A program made the translations under genes and the position numbers. A DNA stretch of 5,643 nucleotides from an uncultured delta proteobacterium (GTDB lineage: Bacteria; UBA10199; GCA-002796325; 1-14-0-20-49-13): the NCBI GenBank assembly GCA_903868375.1, contig CAIPVD010000057.1:1-5643 (forward strand), given 5' to 3'. Below the pieces are notes generated by a model, which searched no databases, was not told the origin of the DNA, and worked only from the letters and a program-made list of their open reading frames with translations. This document shows, piece after piece, positions 5,604 through 5,643 of the stretch. How positions within the stretch are numbered: the first letter of the stretch is position 1; the number at the start of each line of letters is the position of its first letter.

Positions 5604-5643
5604 ATGCGAATACTGGTCACTGGTGCAACAGGTTTTATTGGAA
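5604..5643 (+). CDS. NAD(P)-dependent epimerase/dehydratase (extended SDR), 3'-partial
   Basis: Only the first 13 codons are in the window. They read MRILVTGATGFIG, the start of an extended short-chain dehydrogenase/reductase with the Rossmann nucleotide-binding motif T-G-x-x-G-F-x-G. Such proteins include nucleotide-sugar epimerases and dehydratases, dihydroflavonol-reductase-like enzymes and 3-beta-hydroxysteroid-dehydrogenase-like enzymes; the substrate cannot be told from this fragment. The start is firm: AAGGAG at 5592-5597 lies six bases before the ATG. It is divergent from the pseudouridine synthase gene, with 15 bases between the two ATG codons. Confidence 0.88.
   Translation, partial: MRILVTGATGFIG

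Overview
The window looks like a compact chromosomal stretch of a Gram-negative bacterium. Three products carry Sec signal peptides, one belongs to the DUF3047 family, and one site fits a sigma-54 promoter very well. The ferredoxin and TPR sequences recall deltaproteobacterial-type lineages, but that placement is an inference and no taxonomic marker is present. Base composition is moderate, except for one clearly AT-rich gene with its upstream region (about 2243-3030). There are no RNA genes, insertion sequences or CRISPR arrays.

Layout. (1) 1-2239, plus strand: a family X DNA polymerase with a complete PHP domain, whose N-terminus lies off the left edge, followed one base later by endonuclease III (nth). 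Together they form a small base-excision-repair operon. (2) 2243-2794, minus strand: an unrecognised secreted protein with twelve cysteines arranged as two copies of a six-cysteine module. (3) 2795-3032: a divergent control region. On the minus strand, a near-perfect -24/-12 sigma-54 promoter reads into the cysteine-rich gene, with small repeats at distances where activators commonly bind. On the plus strand, a TTGACA-type promoter reads into a small ferredoxin. (4) 3033-3266: a single-cluster [4Fe-4S] ferredoxin, convergent with zero intergenic bases to the next gene. (5) 5588-3267, minus strand: a likely operon of an RluA-type pseudouridine synthase, a secreted DUF3047 protein and a secreted TPR-like protein with a very lysine-rich tail. 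The last two overlap by four bases. (6) From 5604, plus strand: the first 13 codons of a Rossmann-fold NAD(P)-dependent epimerase/dehydratase, whose likely promoter lies inside the start of the pseudouridine synthase gene.

The repair genes and the pseudouridine synthase are ordinary housekeeping functions. The most unusual part is the AT-rich, apparently sigma-54-controlled, duplicated cysteine-rich secreted protein. The translationally coupled DUF3047/TPR pair of uncharacterised exported proteins comes second.
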